A stretch of DNA of 64,000 nt from Thiomicrorhabdus sp. Kp2. Lineage in GTDB: Bacteria > Pseudomonadota > Gammaproteobacteria > Thiomicrospirales > Thiomicrospiraceae. The translations under genes and the position numbers were made by a program. The stretch's first letter is position 1, and each line of letters begins with the position of its first letter. The stretch covers positions 1,488,001 through 1,552,000 of the forward strand of contig NZ_ARWI01000001.1 in NCBI RefSeq assembly GCF_000478585.1, read 5' to 3'. Positions 37,554-47,504 of this stretch are shown in pieces. Under the pieces are notes generated by a model, which was given only the letters and a program-made list of their open reading frames with translations, was not told where the DNA came from and did not search any database.

Positions 37554-38072
37554 TTGAAAGACTCACAAATTCAAAACGTATTGCTTGAACAGCTACATGA
37601 TATTCAGTTACCCGACCCTATTGGTTGGTGGCCATTGGCGTTTAGTTGGTGGATTTTACTGTTCAGTATCACCTCAATTTTAATTGGTATCGCCTGGTAC
37701 TATTTTGATTTAAAACGCCGCAATATCTACCGTAAAACAGCCATTGGGCAAATTGAAGAGATTGTTAACAATAGCAACCTCAATGATAACGATAAGATCG
37801 CCGCCATTAATGCCACTGTAAAACGGGTCGCATTAACCGCCTATGGCCGATTAAGCACCGCTTCGCTACATGACCAGGCCTGGTTGGATTTTTTATCTGA
37901 AACCGCCAGTTATATTCCGCAGCCTGAACACCTGCAAGAGGTCTTGAATTTGGCTTATAGGCCAAACCATAAAGATGGCATTACCTATTCCCAACATAAT
38001 CTTTCTGCTAAACAGGCCGTGGATATTTGGCAAGAGTATGCAAAAAAATGGATTAAAGGACACCATCAATAA
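37554..38072 (+). CDS. DUF4381 membrane protein of the MoxR-Bat operon
   Basis: 172 residues. No ATG is available after the DUF58 stop that stays open, so TTG 37554 is the best start. The protein opens with LEQLHDIQLPDPIGWWPLA, the DUF4381 hallmark, followed by one transmembrane segment (about 28-48, WILLFSITSILIGIAWYYF) and a cytoplasmic C-terminal part with WLDFLSETASY. Function unknown; it overlaps batA by one base. Confidence 0.85.
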   Translation: MKDSQIQNVLLEQLHDIQLPDPIGWWPLAFSWWILLFSITSILIGIAWYYFDLKRRNIYRKTAIGQIEEIVNNSNLNDNDKIAAINATVKRVALTAYGRLSTASLHDQAWLDFLSETASYIPQPEHLQEVLNLAYRPNHKDGITYSQHNLSAKQAVDIWQEYAKKWIKGHHQ

Positions 38073-39097
38073 TGCAGTGGCAAAACTTATTTGAAACCCT
38101 GAGTAATCTGAGCTTTATTTGGCCTTGGATGGTGGCGTTTTTGCCAGTACCTTGGATTATTCACCGTATTATCAAGCCTGTTAATCAACAACACAGCCCA
38201 CTGCTCGCTCCGCAAATTATTGCAAGAATTGAAGAACAACTCCCTGCTGAAAACCTAGTAGAGGCCAATCAATCTTCAAGCAAAATGCCTGTTTTGGCCA
38301 TTCTACTCTGGTTTATGCTCATTATTGCCGCTACCAGGCCTGTTCTCTATTTAGATGCCACCCCCTTTCAAATGAGCGGTAAAGAGATGATTTTAGCGGT
38401 CGATTTATCGGGCAGTATGCAAAAAGAGGACATGTATTTGGGCGGTGATGAAGTCAATCGCTTAGTGGCGGTAAAGTCAGTCGTCTCTGAGTTTATTGCA
38501 CGTCGTAAAGGTGACCGAATGGGCTTGATTGTTTTTGGAACTCAAGCCTTCTTACAAAGCCCGCTTACCTATGATCTAAACACCGTAAATACTCTGCTTA
38601 ATGAAGCTGAAATTGGAATGGCGGGCAATAACACCGCCATTGGTGATGCCATTGGTTTAACCCTCAAACACCTCTCTAAATCCAAAACAGGTAACAGCGC
38701 CATTTTGATTTTATTAACGGATGGTTCTAATACCGCAGGGCAAGTCAACCCACTTGATGCCGCAGAAAAAGCCAAAGAGATGGAGCTAAAAATTTATACC
38801 GTAGGGGTTGGTAAATTAAAATCTCGCACAGGTTTAGATCTATTTATGACCAATAAGTCTGATATGGACATTGATACCCTCACCAAAATCTCTGACCTCA
38901 CTGGCGGCCAATTTTTTCAAGCCAATGACACCGAGCAGTTAGGTGAAATTTATCAACATATCAATAAACTGGAATCGGTTGAGCACGAAATCTACAGCTA
39001 CCGCTTACGTACTGAATATTATGTTTGGCCACTCAGTGTCGCCCTGCTATTGAGCTTGCTCTTAGCTTGGTCACAACTCAGAAAAATGGGGGCTTAA
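38072..39097 (+). CDS. batA: VWA-domain membrane protein BatA
   Basis: 341 residues. N-terminal transmembrane segments (about 15-30 and 68-86), then a von Willebrand A domain with the MIDAS motif AVDLSGSMQKEDM, the Thr in NNTAIGDAIG and LLTDGSNTAGQ. A C-terminal transmembrane segment (about 313-331) ends the protein. BatA is a typical partner of MoxR, with the VWA domain on the periplasmic side. Confidence 0.9.
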   Translation: MQWQNLFETLSNLSFIWPWMVAFLPVPWIIHRIIKPVNQQHSPLLAPQIIARIEEQLPAENLVEANQSSSKMPVLAILLWFMLIIAATRPVLYLDATPFQMSGKEMILAVDLSGSMQKEDMYLGGDEVNRLVAVKSVVSEFIARRKGDRMGLIVFGTQAFLQSPLTYDLNTVNTLLNEAEIGMAGNNTAIGDAIGLTLKHLSKSKTGNSAILILLTDGSNTAGQVNPLDAAEKAKEMELKIYTVGVGKLKSRTGLDLFMTNKSDMDIDTLTKISDLTGGQFFQANDTEQLGEIYQHINKLESVEHEIYSYRLRTEYYVWPLSVALLLSLLLAWSQLRKMGA

Positions 39098-39100
39098 TCG

Positions 39101-41128
39101 ATGGTTGAACTATTAAACAATATCCACTTTCTGCGCCCTTGGTGGTTTTTAGCCCTGTTGCCTATTGCATGGATTATTTGGCAAATATGGCAAACCAACC
39201 GTAAACAGGGTGCTTGGCATGAGGTCATTGCCCCCAAGTTTAGAACGCTATTACTGGGCGAAAACACCACCTCAGAACCCACAGTAAATGAAAAATTGGG
39301 TTATATCGTTCTTGCTTTTGCTTGGTTTTTTGCGGTCTTGGCGCTTTCGGGGCCTTGGGTAAAATCGGTAGATATTCCTGCCCAAAAATCTCAACAAGGT
39401 ATGGTAATTGTTGTCGATTTATCACTCTCTATGTTAGCCGATGATCTGCCGCCAAACCGTCTGTCACGCGTTAAATACAAACTCACTGATTTACTCAAAC
39501 AGCATCCTGAATACGCTACGGGAATGGTTGCCTATGCAGGCTCTGCACACACCATTAGCCCTATTTCAGAAGATAACCAAACTTTACTTGGTTTATTGCC
39601 AAGCCTTAGCCCAGTGATGATGCCCAAATATGGCGCCAAACCCATAAAAGGGCTAGATTTAGCCGAAAAACTCATTAAGGGCGCTCAAATCACCAATGGT
39701 CATATCATTTGGATTACCGATGATATTGAAGAGAATGAGATCGAACAGGTGTCTCAGTGGGTAAATAATCACTCTGTCAGCATCACGCTATTGACCGTAG
39801 GAACAGAACAAGGAGGAGTCGTTCAAATCCCCAATTATGGTTTGCTCAAAGACAGCAAAGAAAAACTGATTATGCCCCAGGTACCTTTTAATCGTTTTGC
39901 CAAACTCGCCCAACAAACCGATATTAAATGGGTAGAGTTAAGGCCAGAAGATGCCAGTGTGAAGGCACTTCTTCCACCCGTTACGACCTCCAATAGTAGT
40001 CAAACTGACACCACCTTATCTAAAGAGGTTAATCATCCGATGGATATTGGTGCTTACTTCCTGTTTTTTCTTATCCCATTGGTCGCCTTTATTTTTAGGC
40101 GTGGCACTTTATTGAGTCTTTTGGTTATTTCTATTGTTCCTATTGGTTTATTTAACCCTCAGCCGAGCTATGCCATGGATTATTGGGAGCAACTTCCCAC
40201 CCTATTTCAATCGCTTGATCAACAAGGTTACCAGGCCTGGGAAGAGAAAAAATACGCAACCGCAGAAGCTTTTTTTGAGAACCCACAGTGGCGAGCCAGT
40301 GCCATGTATCGCCAAGGAAAATACGCTCAAGCGGCTAAGCTGTATGAACATGATAAAACCCCAAATGGTCACTATAACCGTGGTAATGCACTGGCTTTAG
40401 CGGGTGATTTAGCAGAAGCAAAGAATGCCTATGAAAAGGCATTGCAAATCCAGCCAGACTTTAAAAAGGCCAAAGAGAACCTGGCAATCATTAATAATTT
40501 ACTGACTCAACAACCGCCTAAAGAGAATCAAAATAGCGATAAGGGCAATGCAAACCCTGAAAGCCAAAACGAAAGCGATAAAGAGCAACAACAGAGCCAT
40601 AGCTCCAAAGAAAAACCAAACCCTGAAAACAGCAACAGCGAGAATAATAAACAAAACTCTGCTGATAAAGAATCTATGGACTCCTCTTCTGCTCAACAAG
40701 GTGAAGAAGACAGTGATGCCAATCCACCTAAAGACAGCCAAACTGAACCTGGTTCTCAAGCCCCTAACAATCAAGCCAATCAGCAAACGGCAGAAAATGG
40801 CACAACTGAAGAGGATTTAAATAGCCGTAATGTCTCTGAGGCGGCAACCACGCAAGAGAATAATACTGACGAGGGTAAAAGCGAAGAGAACCAACAAGCA
40901 CTTCAGCCCAATAAATTAGAAGAAAATTCGTCACCTGAAGCTGTGTCGTCATCATCGGCTATTGGTGAAGGCGCACAAAACAGAGAAAAATTATCAGAAG
41001 AAGAACAAGCTAAGCAGGCCTGGTTAAAACAGATACCCGACCAACCAGGCCTGTTTTTAAAACGTAAATTTGAATATCAATTTCAACAAAATCCGCAAAC
41101 GGATGATGCAACCGAGAAACAGTGGTAA
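39101..41128 (+). CDS. batB: BatB-BatC fusion: VWA domain plus TPR and low-complexity tail
   Basis: 675 residues. Two N-terminal transmembrane segments, a VWA domain with MIDAS VVDLSLSMLADD and WITDDIEE, a transmembrane pair (about 310-350), then a TPR repeat (about 390-465; HYNRGNALALAGDLAEAKNA) and a tail of some 190 residues very rich in Asn, Gln, Ser, Glu and Lys (about 466-650). BatB and BatC are separate proteins in some phyla and are joined here. The tail is expected to be disordered in the periplasm. Confidence 0.88.
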   Translation: MVELLNNIHFLRPWWFLALLPIAWIIWQIWQTNRKQGAWHEVIAPKFRTLLLGENTTSEPTVNEKLGYIVLAFAWFFAVLALSGPWVKSVDIPAQKSQQGMVIVVDLSLSMLADDLPPNRLSRVKYKLTDLLKQHPEYATGMVAYAGSAHTISPISEDNQTLLGLLPSLSPVMMPKYGAKPIKGLDLAEKLIKGAQITNGHIIWITDDIEENEIEQVSQWVNNHSVSITLLTVGTEQGGVVQIPNYGLLKDSKEKLIMPQVPFNRFAKLAQQTDIKWVELRPEDASVKALLPPVTTSNSSQTDTTLSKEVNHPMDIGAYFLFFLIPLVAFIFRRGTLLSLLVISIVPIGLFNPQPSYAMDYWEQLPTLFQSLDQQGYQAWEEKKYATAEAFFENPQWRASAMYRQGKYAQAAKLYEHDKTPNGHYNRGNALALAGDLAEAKNAYEKALQIQPDFKKAKENLAIINNLLTQQPPKENQNSDKGNANPESQNESDKEQQQSHSSKEKPNPENSNSENNKQNSADKESMDSSSAQQGEEDSDANPPKDSQTEPGSQAPNNQANQQTAENGTTEEDLNSRNVSEAATTQENNTDEGKSEENQQALQPNKLEENSSPEAVSSSSAIGEGAQNREKLSEEEQAKQAWLKQIPDQPGLFLKRKFEYQFQQNPQTDDATEKQW

Positions 41129-41133
41129 TAGCG

Positions 41134-42867
41134 ATGACACAACCTAAATTAACCTTTATGAGTACACTGACTTTTATTCCGCTTAAAAAACTATTTTTTA
41201 TTTTATGCTTTGCATTCATTGCTAGCACAACCTTTGCAGATTCAATTACCGTAGAAACCGACCGTCAAAATGTTGAGATGGGTGACATTATTACCTTATC
41301 GGTGCAAACGGATTTTCAAACCAAAGGCAGTAATTTAGATTTAAGCCAATTAAAAGACCAGTTTGATGTCATTAACCAACAACAAAGCAATCAAATCGCC
41401 ATTATTAACGGTCAATACTCCTCTTACACTCAATGGCGAATCCAGTTATTACCTAAACAGGCTGGTAACTTAATGATTCCCGCATTTGAGATTAATGATG
41501 TAAAAAGTAAACCCTACCCTATTCATGTCACAGAAGCCGTTTACGCTGATGGCAGTAAACCCTATTTTTTAGAGGCTGAAACAGACAAAACACAAGCTTA
41601 TGTTCAAGAGCAGGTGATTTACACCTTACGTTTTTACCATAAAGGAAGCCTGATTAACGGCAATATTCGTCCACCCAAATTCAATGATGCTTTGGTGGAA
41701 TCTCTTAAAGAACAATCGGTTTTTGGTAAAACCATTAATGGTCAACAATACACCGTGTATGAGTGGCAATATGCAATCTTTCCACAAGCCAGCGGCCAAC
41801 TCAGTATTGCAGGCCCTTCATTCACAGGGTTATTACACCTAAGAACAAAACAAAAAGGGGTGCAAGCCGTTGCAGAACCGACCATTATTAAGGTGTTACC
41901 AGCTGAAAAAAGCCCAGCACCTTATTGGTTGCCTGCCAGCGACGTTACCCTAAGTCAAAAATGGGAAAACGTCCCCAAAGAGATTCAAGTGGGCGACAGT
42001 CTGCGCCGTATTATTACCTTAAATGTTAAGGGTTTAAAAGCATCGCAACTGCCAAATATTACCACCCAAAATGGTACTCATTTTAAAGTCTATGCTGATG
42101 AGGCAAAAACCAGCCAAACCCTTTCTGAAAAAGGTGTTCAGAGCATCAAGCTGATCTCTCAAGCAATCGTAGCAACTCAAGCGGGTACACTCACTCTCCC
42201 AGATGAAAAAATTACCTGGTGGAATACCGAAACGCAAAAATTTGAAGAAGCGATATTAAAAACTGAACCACTTACCATATGGCCAATAGAGAGCAACAAA
42301 AGCAATCAAATACCCGATATTACCCAATCGACCAATATAACCAAAAATACAGAAAATAGCCTCCCAGGTAGCACTCAAAGCTATCAGCAACGCTACCAAC
42401 AAAACGTCTTAAATAACCATGACACCTTACTGTCATTACCTATTTGGGTTTGGCCTCTTTTGGTAGCTATCGTTGTTTCATTATGGCTCATCACCCTACT
42501 GATTTTGCTACGTACCCGTAAGCAAATCAAAGAAGTTAAAAGCCAAATATTGCTAACAGGCACTACCCCGTTAATCGCCACCGAACACACATTCAACCAT
42601 AAGTGGTGTGATATGCCGTTACCCGAGTTCTATAAAGAGCTACTCAGACAACTGCATGATGAGCTGCAAATTAACAGTGTTGATGCCATTCCAATTGAAC
42701 GTTTAAGAAAAGCCATCTTTCAACTAGAAGCCCACCTTTTTGCAGGCGAAAAACTCGGTTACGACACCCAACAAACCATTTGTGATAACTGGGCATCACT
42801 CATCACCCAAAAGAATACAGCGACCAAAAAGAAAGGCGAGTTAAACTCACTTTATAATAATGGGTAA
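41134..42867 (+). CDS. batD: BatD-like protein with oxygen-tolerance domain
   Basis: 577 residues from ATG 41134; GTG 41122 (overlapping batB) and ATG 41158 are alternatives. A signal peptide (LFFILCFAFIASTTFA) precedes the BatD region with repeated beta-sandwich units (VETDRQNVEMGDIITLSV; YVQEQVIYTLRFYH; PKEIQVGDSLRRIITL). A transmembrane helix near the C-terminus (WVWPLLVAIVVSLWLITLLI) leaves a short cytoplasmic tail. Last gene of the operon, followed by a terminator at 43083. Confidence 0.88.
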   Translation: MTQPKLTFMSTLTFIPLKKLFFILCFAFIASTTFADSITVETDRQNVEMGDIITLSVQTDFQTKGSNLDLSQLKDQFDVINQQQSNQIAIINGQYSSYTQWRIQLLPKQAGNLMIPAFEINDVKSKPYPIHVTEAVYADGSKPYFLEAETDKTQAYVQEQVIYTLRFYHKGSLINGNIRPPKFNDALVESLKEQSVFGKTINGQQYTVYEWQYAIFPQASGQLSIAGPSFTGLLHLRTKQKGVQAVAEPTIIKVLPAEKSPAPYWLPASDVTLSQKWENVPKEIQVGDSLRRIITLNVKGLKASQLPNITTQNGTHFKVYADEAKTSQTLSEKGVQSIKLISQAIVATQAGTLTLPDEKITWWNTETQKFEEAILKTEPLTIWPIESNKSNQIPDITQSTNITKNTENSLPGSTQSYQQRYQQNVLNNHDTLLSLPIWVWPLLVAIVVSLWLITLLILLRTRKQIKEVKSQILLTGTTPLIATEHTFNHKWCDMPLPEFYKELLRQLHDELQINSVDAIPIERLRKAIFQLEAHLFAGEKLGYDTQQTICDNWASLITQKNTATKKKGELNSLYNNG

Positions 42868-42895
42868 TTCTATTTGATATAAAAACTTGATTACA

Positions 42896-43032
42896 AACCA
42901 CGAAGGCGTGTAGGTTTAAGAGATTTGACAAGAGTATTCAGTCTATTCAATCACCTTTTAACCTCTCGTTTTAATTTATAAAAATTTGATAAAGGTAGAT
43001 TTTTTATAAACTTAGTGACTTCGTGGTCAATT
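42896..43032. repeat. CACGAAG-type inverted repeat element, copy in the batD/aas gap
   Basis: AAACCACGAAG at 42896 and CTTCGTGGTCAATTT to 43032 are the inverted ends of a 137-base element in the 263-base gap between batD and aas. The ends match those at 14067-14643 and 54694-54907; the inner sequence does not. Confidence 0.6.
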
Positions 43033-43082
43033 TCAAAACCTAATAGTAAAACATCTCAAACTATAAATACCCAAATAAAAAA

Positions 43083-43108
43083 GGCGCTCTAATCAAGCGC
43101 CTTTTTTT
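43083..43108. terminator. Bidirectional terminator between batD and aas
   Basis: GGCGCT (43083-43088) pairs with AGCGCC (43096-43101) around CTAATCA, extended by A-T pairs; T-run follows and A-run precedes. It can end both convergent transcripts. Confidence 0.85.
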
Positions 43109-43130
43109 GTTGTTGAAACCATTAAAAAAC

Positions 43131-45293
43131 CTAACTACTAAAATGGCGTTCTGCTATTTTTTGTACTTCTGGATAGTTGGTTTTACCTGTTCCTAAAATG
43201 GGTACTTGTTCCACTAAAATCACCGTTTTAGGAATCATGAGTTCTGAGACTTGTTTCTCTTTAGCGGCATCGGTTACCGTTTTACGGCTTAGGGTATTGT
43301 CATCGGTTACCAACACTAATTGCTCACCTTTACGCTCATCAGGCACGGCTACAACCACATGGTGACCTTCTGGGCTGGCTAGATTAATATAGGTTTCAAC
43401 GGCGGTAAGAGAGACCATCTCTCCACCAATTTTAGCAAAACGTTTAGCACGGCCTTTAATCCAAACATAACCGTCTTCATCCACATCAACAATATCGCCC
43501 GTATCGTGCCAGCCCTCTTTGGGTGGCTGTAATTTACCTGGTGCATCGGGCATTAAATAGCCCATCATAATATTTGGCCCTTTCACAAACAGACGACCAC
43601 CCTCTTCAATCCCTGGTACGGCTTCAAGACGATATTGCACGTTTGGCACAAACTGCCCTACTGAACCATTTTTGTAGCCCATTGGGGTGTTTACGGCCAA
43701 TACAGGAGTGGTTTCAGTTACTCCGTAGCCTTCAAAGATAGGCTGATGATATTTATCGGCATATAACGTTCTGGTTTCAGGGCGTAAACGCTCAGCACCC
43801 GCTACCAAGGCTTTTAGGCTGTAAAAGTCGTAAGAGTCGGCTTTTCGGGCGTAGCCGCTGTAAAAGGTATCGGTTCCAAAAATAAAGGTTGAATTGGTCT
43901 GATAGACCATCTCAGGCACGATGCCATAATGCACTGGCGAAGGGTATAAGAAGACTTTTGAGCCTTTTAAAATTGGCCAAAGCATCCCTGCCGTTAAGCC
44001 AAAACAGTGGAATGTGGGCAAGGCATTAAAGATTTTATCTTCAGAATAGATATTAAACATAGCGTTGATTTGTTCAATATTATTGATGATATTACTTTGT
44101 GATAATACCACCCCTTTTGGCATCCCTTCAGAACCCGAGGTAAAGAGAACGACCGCTTCAGAATCGGCTGATTTTTTATAACCTGCTAACGATTTTGGTG
44201 AAGTTACCAGGCCTGCTATTTTAGAAAACAGCGTAATTTGAGTGCGAACATCTTCTAAATATAAGAAGTTAACGTTTTCAGATAACCCTTCAATTAGGCC
44301 TTCTATTTCAAAGGCTTCTACAAACTTTTTAGAGGTAATAATGGTTTGCAGTTGTGCGGTTTCACAAGCGGAACGAATTGCGGCTTGGCCAGCTGTAAAG
44401 TTAATCATCGCTGGCACATAGCCATAGGCTTGTAATGCAAAGAAACTGGCTGGCATACCTGCCACATTAGGCAGCATTAAACCAACACGTTGCTCATCTT
44501 TTAAGTTTTTTTGCAGCGCCTTACCTAAAATCACCGAGGCTTGAGTGAGTTTCTTTAAACTCAATTTTTGGTCGTTAATATCCTCAACACAGATCTCTTT
44601 AGCAAAATAGTTCTGTTTTGCAGACACTAAACTGGCAAACAGAGAACGTTCAATCACAGAGGCGCTAAAGCTCGCATCACGTAACAGATTAAAAATAATC
44701 TGTTTGTAGTGTTTATGTTTTTCGTGGCTTTTTAATGATTTTTCTATTGAAACGGTCTGGTAAGGCTGAATATGTAGCTGGATTTTTGGAAACCACATAC
44801 GTTTTATAAAGGCGTATTTGGTGCCATCTAAATAAGAAAAACGGCTGCGAACCGCTCCACTAATATGAACCGGTAAAACGGCCGCCTTAGTTTTATCAGC
44901 AATTAAACCTGTACCTTCATACACTTTCATTAATGAACCTGTGGTGGTGATTCTTCCTTCTGGAAAAATCATACATTGCCGCCCTTTTTTAAGCTCATCA
45001 ATCATATGTTTAGCCGCGTATGGGCTGTGAATATCGACCTTAAAAAAGTGGCTCAGAGATAAAATAAAACGTTCATGCCACTTTTTTGTATGCGAGGTAT
45101 CCACCATAAAGGTGGTTTCTCCTGGTACAAATAGGTCTAATAGCGGGCCATCGAGTAAAGAAACATGGTTGGCAATAATTAAGACAGGACGTTCACTTTT
45201 TAGCGCATTTTGATAGTTTTCAATGCCACTGACTTCTACTCGATAAACCAGTTTGAATAACGTTTTTACAATTAATTTAAACAACCATTTCAT
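43131..45293 (-). CDS. aas: Bifunctional lysophospholipid acyltransferase / acyl-ACP synthetase Aas
   Basis: 720 residues from ATG 45293, chosen for AGGA 7 bases upstream and for the match in length to E. coli Aas; the frame also extends back to 45380. Residues 1-190 are a PlsC-type acyltransferase (ANHVSLLDG for HX4D, FPEGRITTTG). Residues 210-720 are an AMP-forming acyl-ACP synthetase (FTSGSEGMPKGV, EGYGVTETTP, WHDTGDIVDVDEDGYVW, LGTGKTNY). It re-acylates lysophosphatidylethanolamine brought in by LplT, whose gene lies 28 bases upstream of the longer frame. Confidence 0.93.
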   Translation of the reverse strand: MKWLFKLIVKTLFKLVYRVEVSGIENYQNALKSERPVLIIANHVSLLDGPLLDLFVPGETTFMVDTSHTKKWHERFILSLSHFFKVDIHSPYAAKHMIDELKKGRQCMIFPEGRITTTGSLMKVYEGTGLIADKTKAAVLPVHISGAVRSRFSYLDGTKYAFIKRMWFPKIQLHIQPYQTVSIEKSLKSHEKHKHYKQIIFNLLRDASFSASVIERSLFASLVSAKQNYFAKEICVEDINDQKLSLKKLTQASVILGKALQKNLKDEQRVGLMLPNVAGMPASFFALQAYGYVPAMINFTAGQAAIRSACETAQLQTIITSKKFVEAFEIEGLIEGLSENVNFLYLEDVRTQITLFSKIAGLVTSPKSLAGYKKSADSEAVVLFTSGSEGMPKGVVLSQSNIINNIEQINAMFNIYSEDKIFNALPTFHCFGLTAGMLWPILKGSKVFLYPSPVHYGIVPEMVYQTNSTFIFGTDTFYSGYARKADSYDFYSLKALVAGAERLRPETRTLYADKYHQPIFEGYGVTETTPVLAVNTPMGYKNGSVGQFVPNVQYRLEAVPGIEEGGRLFVKGPNIMMGYLMPDAPGKLQPPKEGWHDTGDIVDVDEDGYVWIKGRAKRFAKIGGEMVSLTAVETYINLASPEGHHVVVAVPDERKGEQLVLVTDDNTLSRKTVTDAAKEKQVSELMIPKTVILVEQVPILGTGKTNYPEVQKIAERHFSS

Positions 45294-45407
45294 CTGTTTT
45301 CCTACTTCTAAAACCCATCTTAAAATGAAAACCTCAACATCCTGCTGGCGAGCTATTGCAGGAGGAATTGAAGTCCCCATCTGAACTAATCACCGTTGAT
45401 TAGCCCG

Positions 45408-46730
45408 TTACCTATTTGCTTTAAACCGATTGCGATATAAAACCATGACCACCATCAAATTGAAGATGGCTAATAACATCAACATCTCTAATAAACTGAA
45501 ATCAAAAGAGAAACCAATCATTATTAAGAGTGCCGACAACACCATTAACAGTGCATTCATAATGTTATTTACCGCCACCATTCTAGCACGTAGCAGGCCT
45601 GGTGTATGCGTTTGCAAAAGCGTGTATAAAGGCACAATATACATACCGCCTAATACCGCTAAAATGGCTAGAAACACTAGAGATAAACTGGATGGAAAGT
45701 GGGTAATAAATTCAGTGACTGTGAACAATGTTTCATGTGAAACATTTAATGAAATGGCTGCTTTCTGATTATCTGCAGAAATGCTCCACACGGTTAAAAA
45801 CAGCATCACGGAAATACCTAACAACAAAACCCAATGCCATTTAATATGAGAATGAACGGGCATTAAACGCCCTATTAAAGCCGAACCGATAGCAATACCG
45901 ATTGAAAACAGGGTTAAAAACAGCATCACGACACCATCGTCTGCGTGCAGGTCATATTTGACCAATGCGGGTATTTGACTGAGCATAACCGCACCAATAA
46001 ACCAGAACCAGGAAATGGCTAATACCGAAAAAAACGCAACCTTATGAGTGCGGCTCTCTTGAACGATTTGATAAGTGCTTTTAAACCAGTTCCAATCTAT
46101 TTTTAAGCTCTTATCAAACGGTTTAGTTGGCACAACAAACAGGCTAAACAAGTACCCTAAAATGGCAATAAAAACTACCAGGCCTGCCATAATCCACAAG
46201 CCATCGTCTAATAAAACACCCATGCCCCCCACAATGGTACCGATTAATATCGCCAGAAAGGTTGAGCCACTAAACAGGCCATTGCCCTTCATAAGGTGCT
46301 TATCATTCAATATCTCAGGCAAAATGGAATATTTAATGGGGCCAAAAAATGCCGATTGTGATCCCATCAAAAACAGCGTGATAAACAGTAACCACAGGTC
46401 TTGGCTCAATAAAGCCATTGCACCTAAAAGCATAATTAAAATCTCAGCCAATTTAATCTTTTTAATCAGGAAACTTTTAGGGTAATGGTCAGCAATTTGG
46501 CCAGCAAAAGAAGAGAAGACAAAAAAAGGTAAAATAAAAAGACCTGCCGCTAGGGTAATCAAAAGTCCTGTATCGGTTGCGGAATCAGTCAGCTTAAAGG
46601 TGATAAGCATCACCATCGCATTTTTAAATAGATTGTCGTTAAAAGCGCCTAAAAATTGCACCCAAAACAGAGGATAAAATTGACGATTACATAACAAAAT
46701 AGTAGCGTTTTTTGGGGGTACGTTATTCAT
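45408..46730 (-). CDS. lplT: Lysophospholipid transporter LplT
   Basis: 440 residues with about 12 hydrophobic segments, an MFS protein. The opening FWVQFLGAFNDNLFKNAMVML is the signature of LplT, which flips lysophospholipids inward for Aas. About 40 residues longer than E. coli LplT, mainly in loops. aas follows on the same strand. A parS-like site (45729-45744) falls within the codons for NVSHETL. Confidence 0.92.
   Translation of the reverse strand: MNNVPPKNATILLCNRQFYPLFWVQFLGAFNDNLFKNAMVMLITFKLTDSATDTGLLITLAAGLFILPFFVFSSFAGQIADHYPKSFLIKKIKLAEILIMLLGAMALLSQDLWLLFITLFLMGSQSAFFGPIKYSILPEILNDKHLMKGNGLFSGSTFLAILIGTIVGGMGVLLDDGLWIMAGLVVFIAILGYLFSLFVVPTKPFDKSLKIDWNWFKSTYQIVQESRTHKVAFFSVLAISWFWFIGAVMLSQIPALVKYDLHADDGVVMLFLTLFSIGIAIGSALIGRLMPVHSHIKWHWVLLLGISVMLFLTVWSISADNQKAAISLNVSHETLFTVTEFITHFPSSLSLVFLAILAVLGGMYIVPLYTLLQTHTPGLLRARMVAVNNIMNALLMVLSALLIMIGFSFDFSLLEMLMLLAIFNLMVVMVLYRNRFKANR
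45729..45744. repeat. parS-like site (15/16)
   Basis: TGTTTCATGTGAAACA differs at one central base. Within lplT. Confidence 0.6.
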
Positions 46731-46806
46731 CGCATCTCATTATACTGACATAAAGAGGTTAAGTTTACGTCCTTACCTGTTCGCCATTTAACAAAAAATA
46801 ACAAAA

Positions 46807-47502
46807 TTATATTTTGATGTAATTCCAACCAGAATTTAACCTATTAACCACCGTATCAATAGCAGGCATATCGTGCTTAACCTGCGGCATGATATTAATT
46901 GGTTTACCACTTTGTTTAGCGCGCTCTAAAGCCCTTTTGCAAGCAAGCAAAGCTAAATTATCGTACTTCTCAAGCAGTCGGTTTAATTCAGCACTATTTG
47001 GGTTATTGATATCAAACAGTTGTATGCCATCAGAATTCGATATTAACTCCACTTTTACATCAGTGGCAGCGGATTCCAACAAACTCTCAATCTCTATAAG
47101 TGCCTGAAGCTGTTTTTCTATTGAATCTGAATCTAAATGGACTAAATAGTTGGCTGGCCTATCCTGCTCGATAGCGGGACTCAAGCTATGGTTAACTGTG
47201 TAAACCTTCAATAGGCCTGCACCAAGTAGTAATCCAAAAAATAGAGACGCTACCGCTGCTTTAGGAAAAACCCAACCTTTATCATTGGTCAAATTTTGTT
47301 TATTTATGCTGTCACTATTGGTTTGAGGAATATCTGTTGTATAAGCCAAACGTACCTTATTTTTTACCAGGTTAAACTCTTCTAATTGGGCACGTAATTC
47401 AGGGTCGATTTCTAACGCTTTTTCTACTTCAATGGCCTCATCTCGGCTCAGTTCACCATCTATATAAGCATGTAATTGATAAGTCTCAATTGAGTGATTC
47501 AT
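46807..47502 (-). CDS. Anti-sigma factor with periplasmic DsrE-like domain
   Basis: 231 residues. The N-terminus (YQLHAYIDGELSRDEA) is a typical anti-sigma opening but has no zinc-binding Cys. One transmembrane helix spans about residues 79-101 (FPKAAVASLFFGLLLGAGLL). The C-terminal 110 residues are similar by eye to the two DsrE-family proteins encoded divergently: YLVHLDSDS, VELISNSDGIQLF, ALLACKRAL with C188 (the only Cys), then MP and LNSGWNYIKI. The domain should face the periplasm. It starts 3 bases after the sigma gene, with GGAG in front. Sensing of a thiol, polysulfide or partner protein is inferred; the fusion is not one recognised here as described. Confidence 0.8.
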   Translation of the reverse strand: MNHSIETYQLHAYIDGELSRDEAIEVEKALEIDPELRAQLEEFNLVKNKVRLAYTTDIPQTNSDSINKQNLTNDKGWVFPKAAVASLFFGLLLGAGLLKVYTVNHSLSPAIEQDRPANYLVHLDSDSIEKQLQALIEIESLLESAATDVKVELISNSDGIQLFDINNPNSAELNRLLEKYDNLALLACKRALERAKQSGKPINIMPQVKHDMPAIDTVVNRLNSGWNYIKI

Positions 47503-47504
47503 CT

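Noticed and set aside
40499-40786. Minus-strand hydrophobic frame opposite batB
   Set aside because: Produced by the Asn/Gln/Ser/Glu-rich coding strand read in reverse; not a membrane protein gene.
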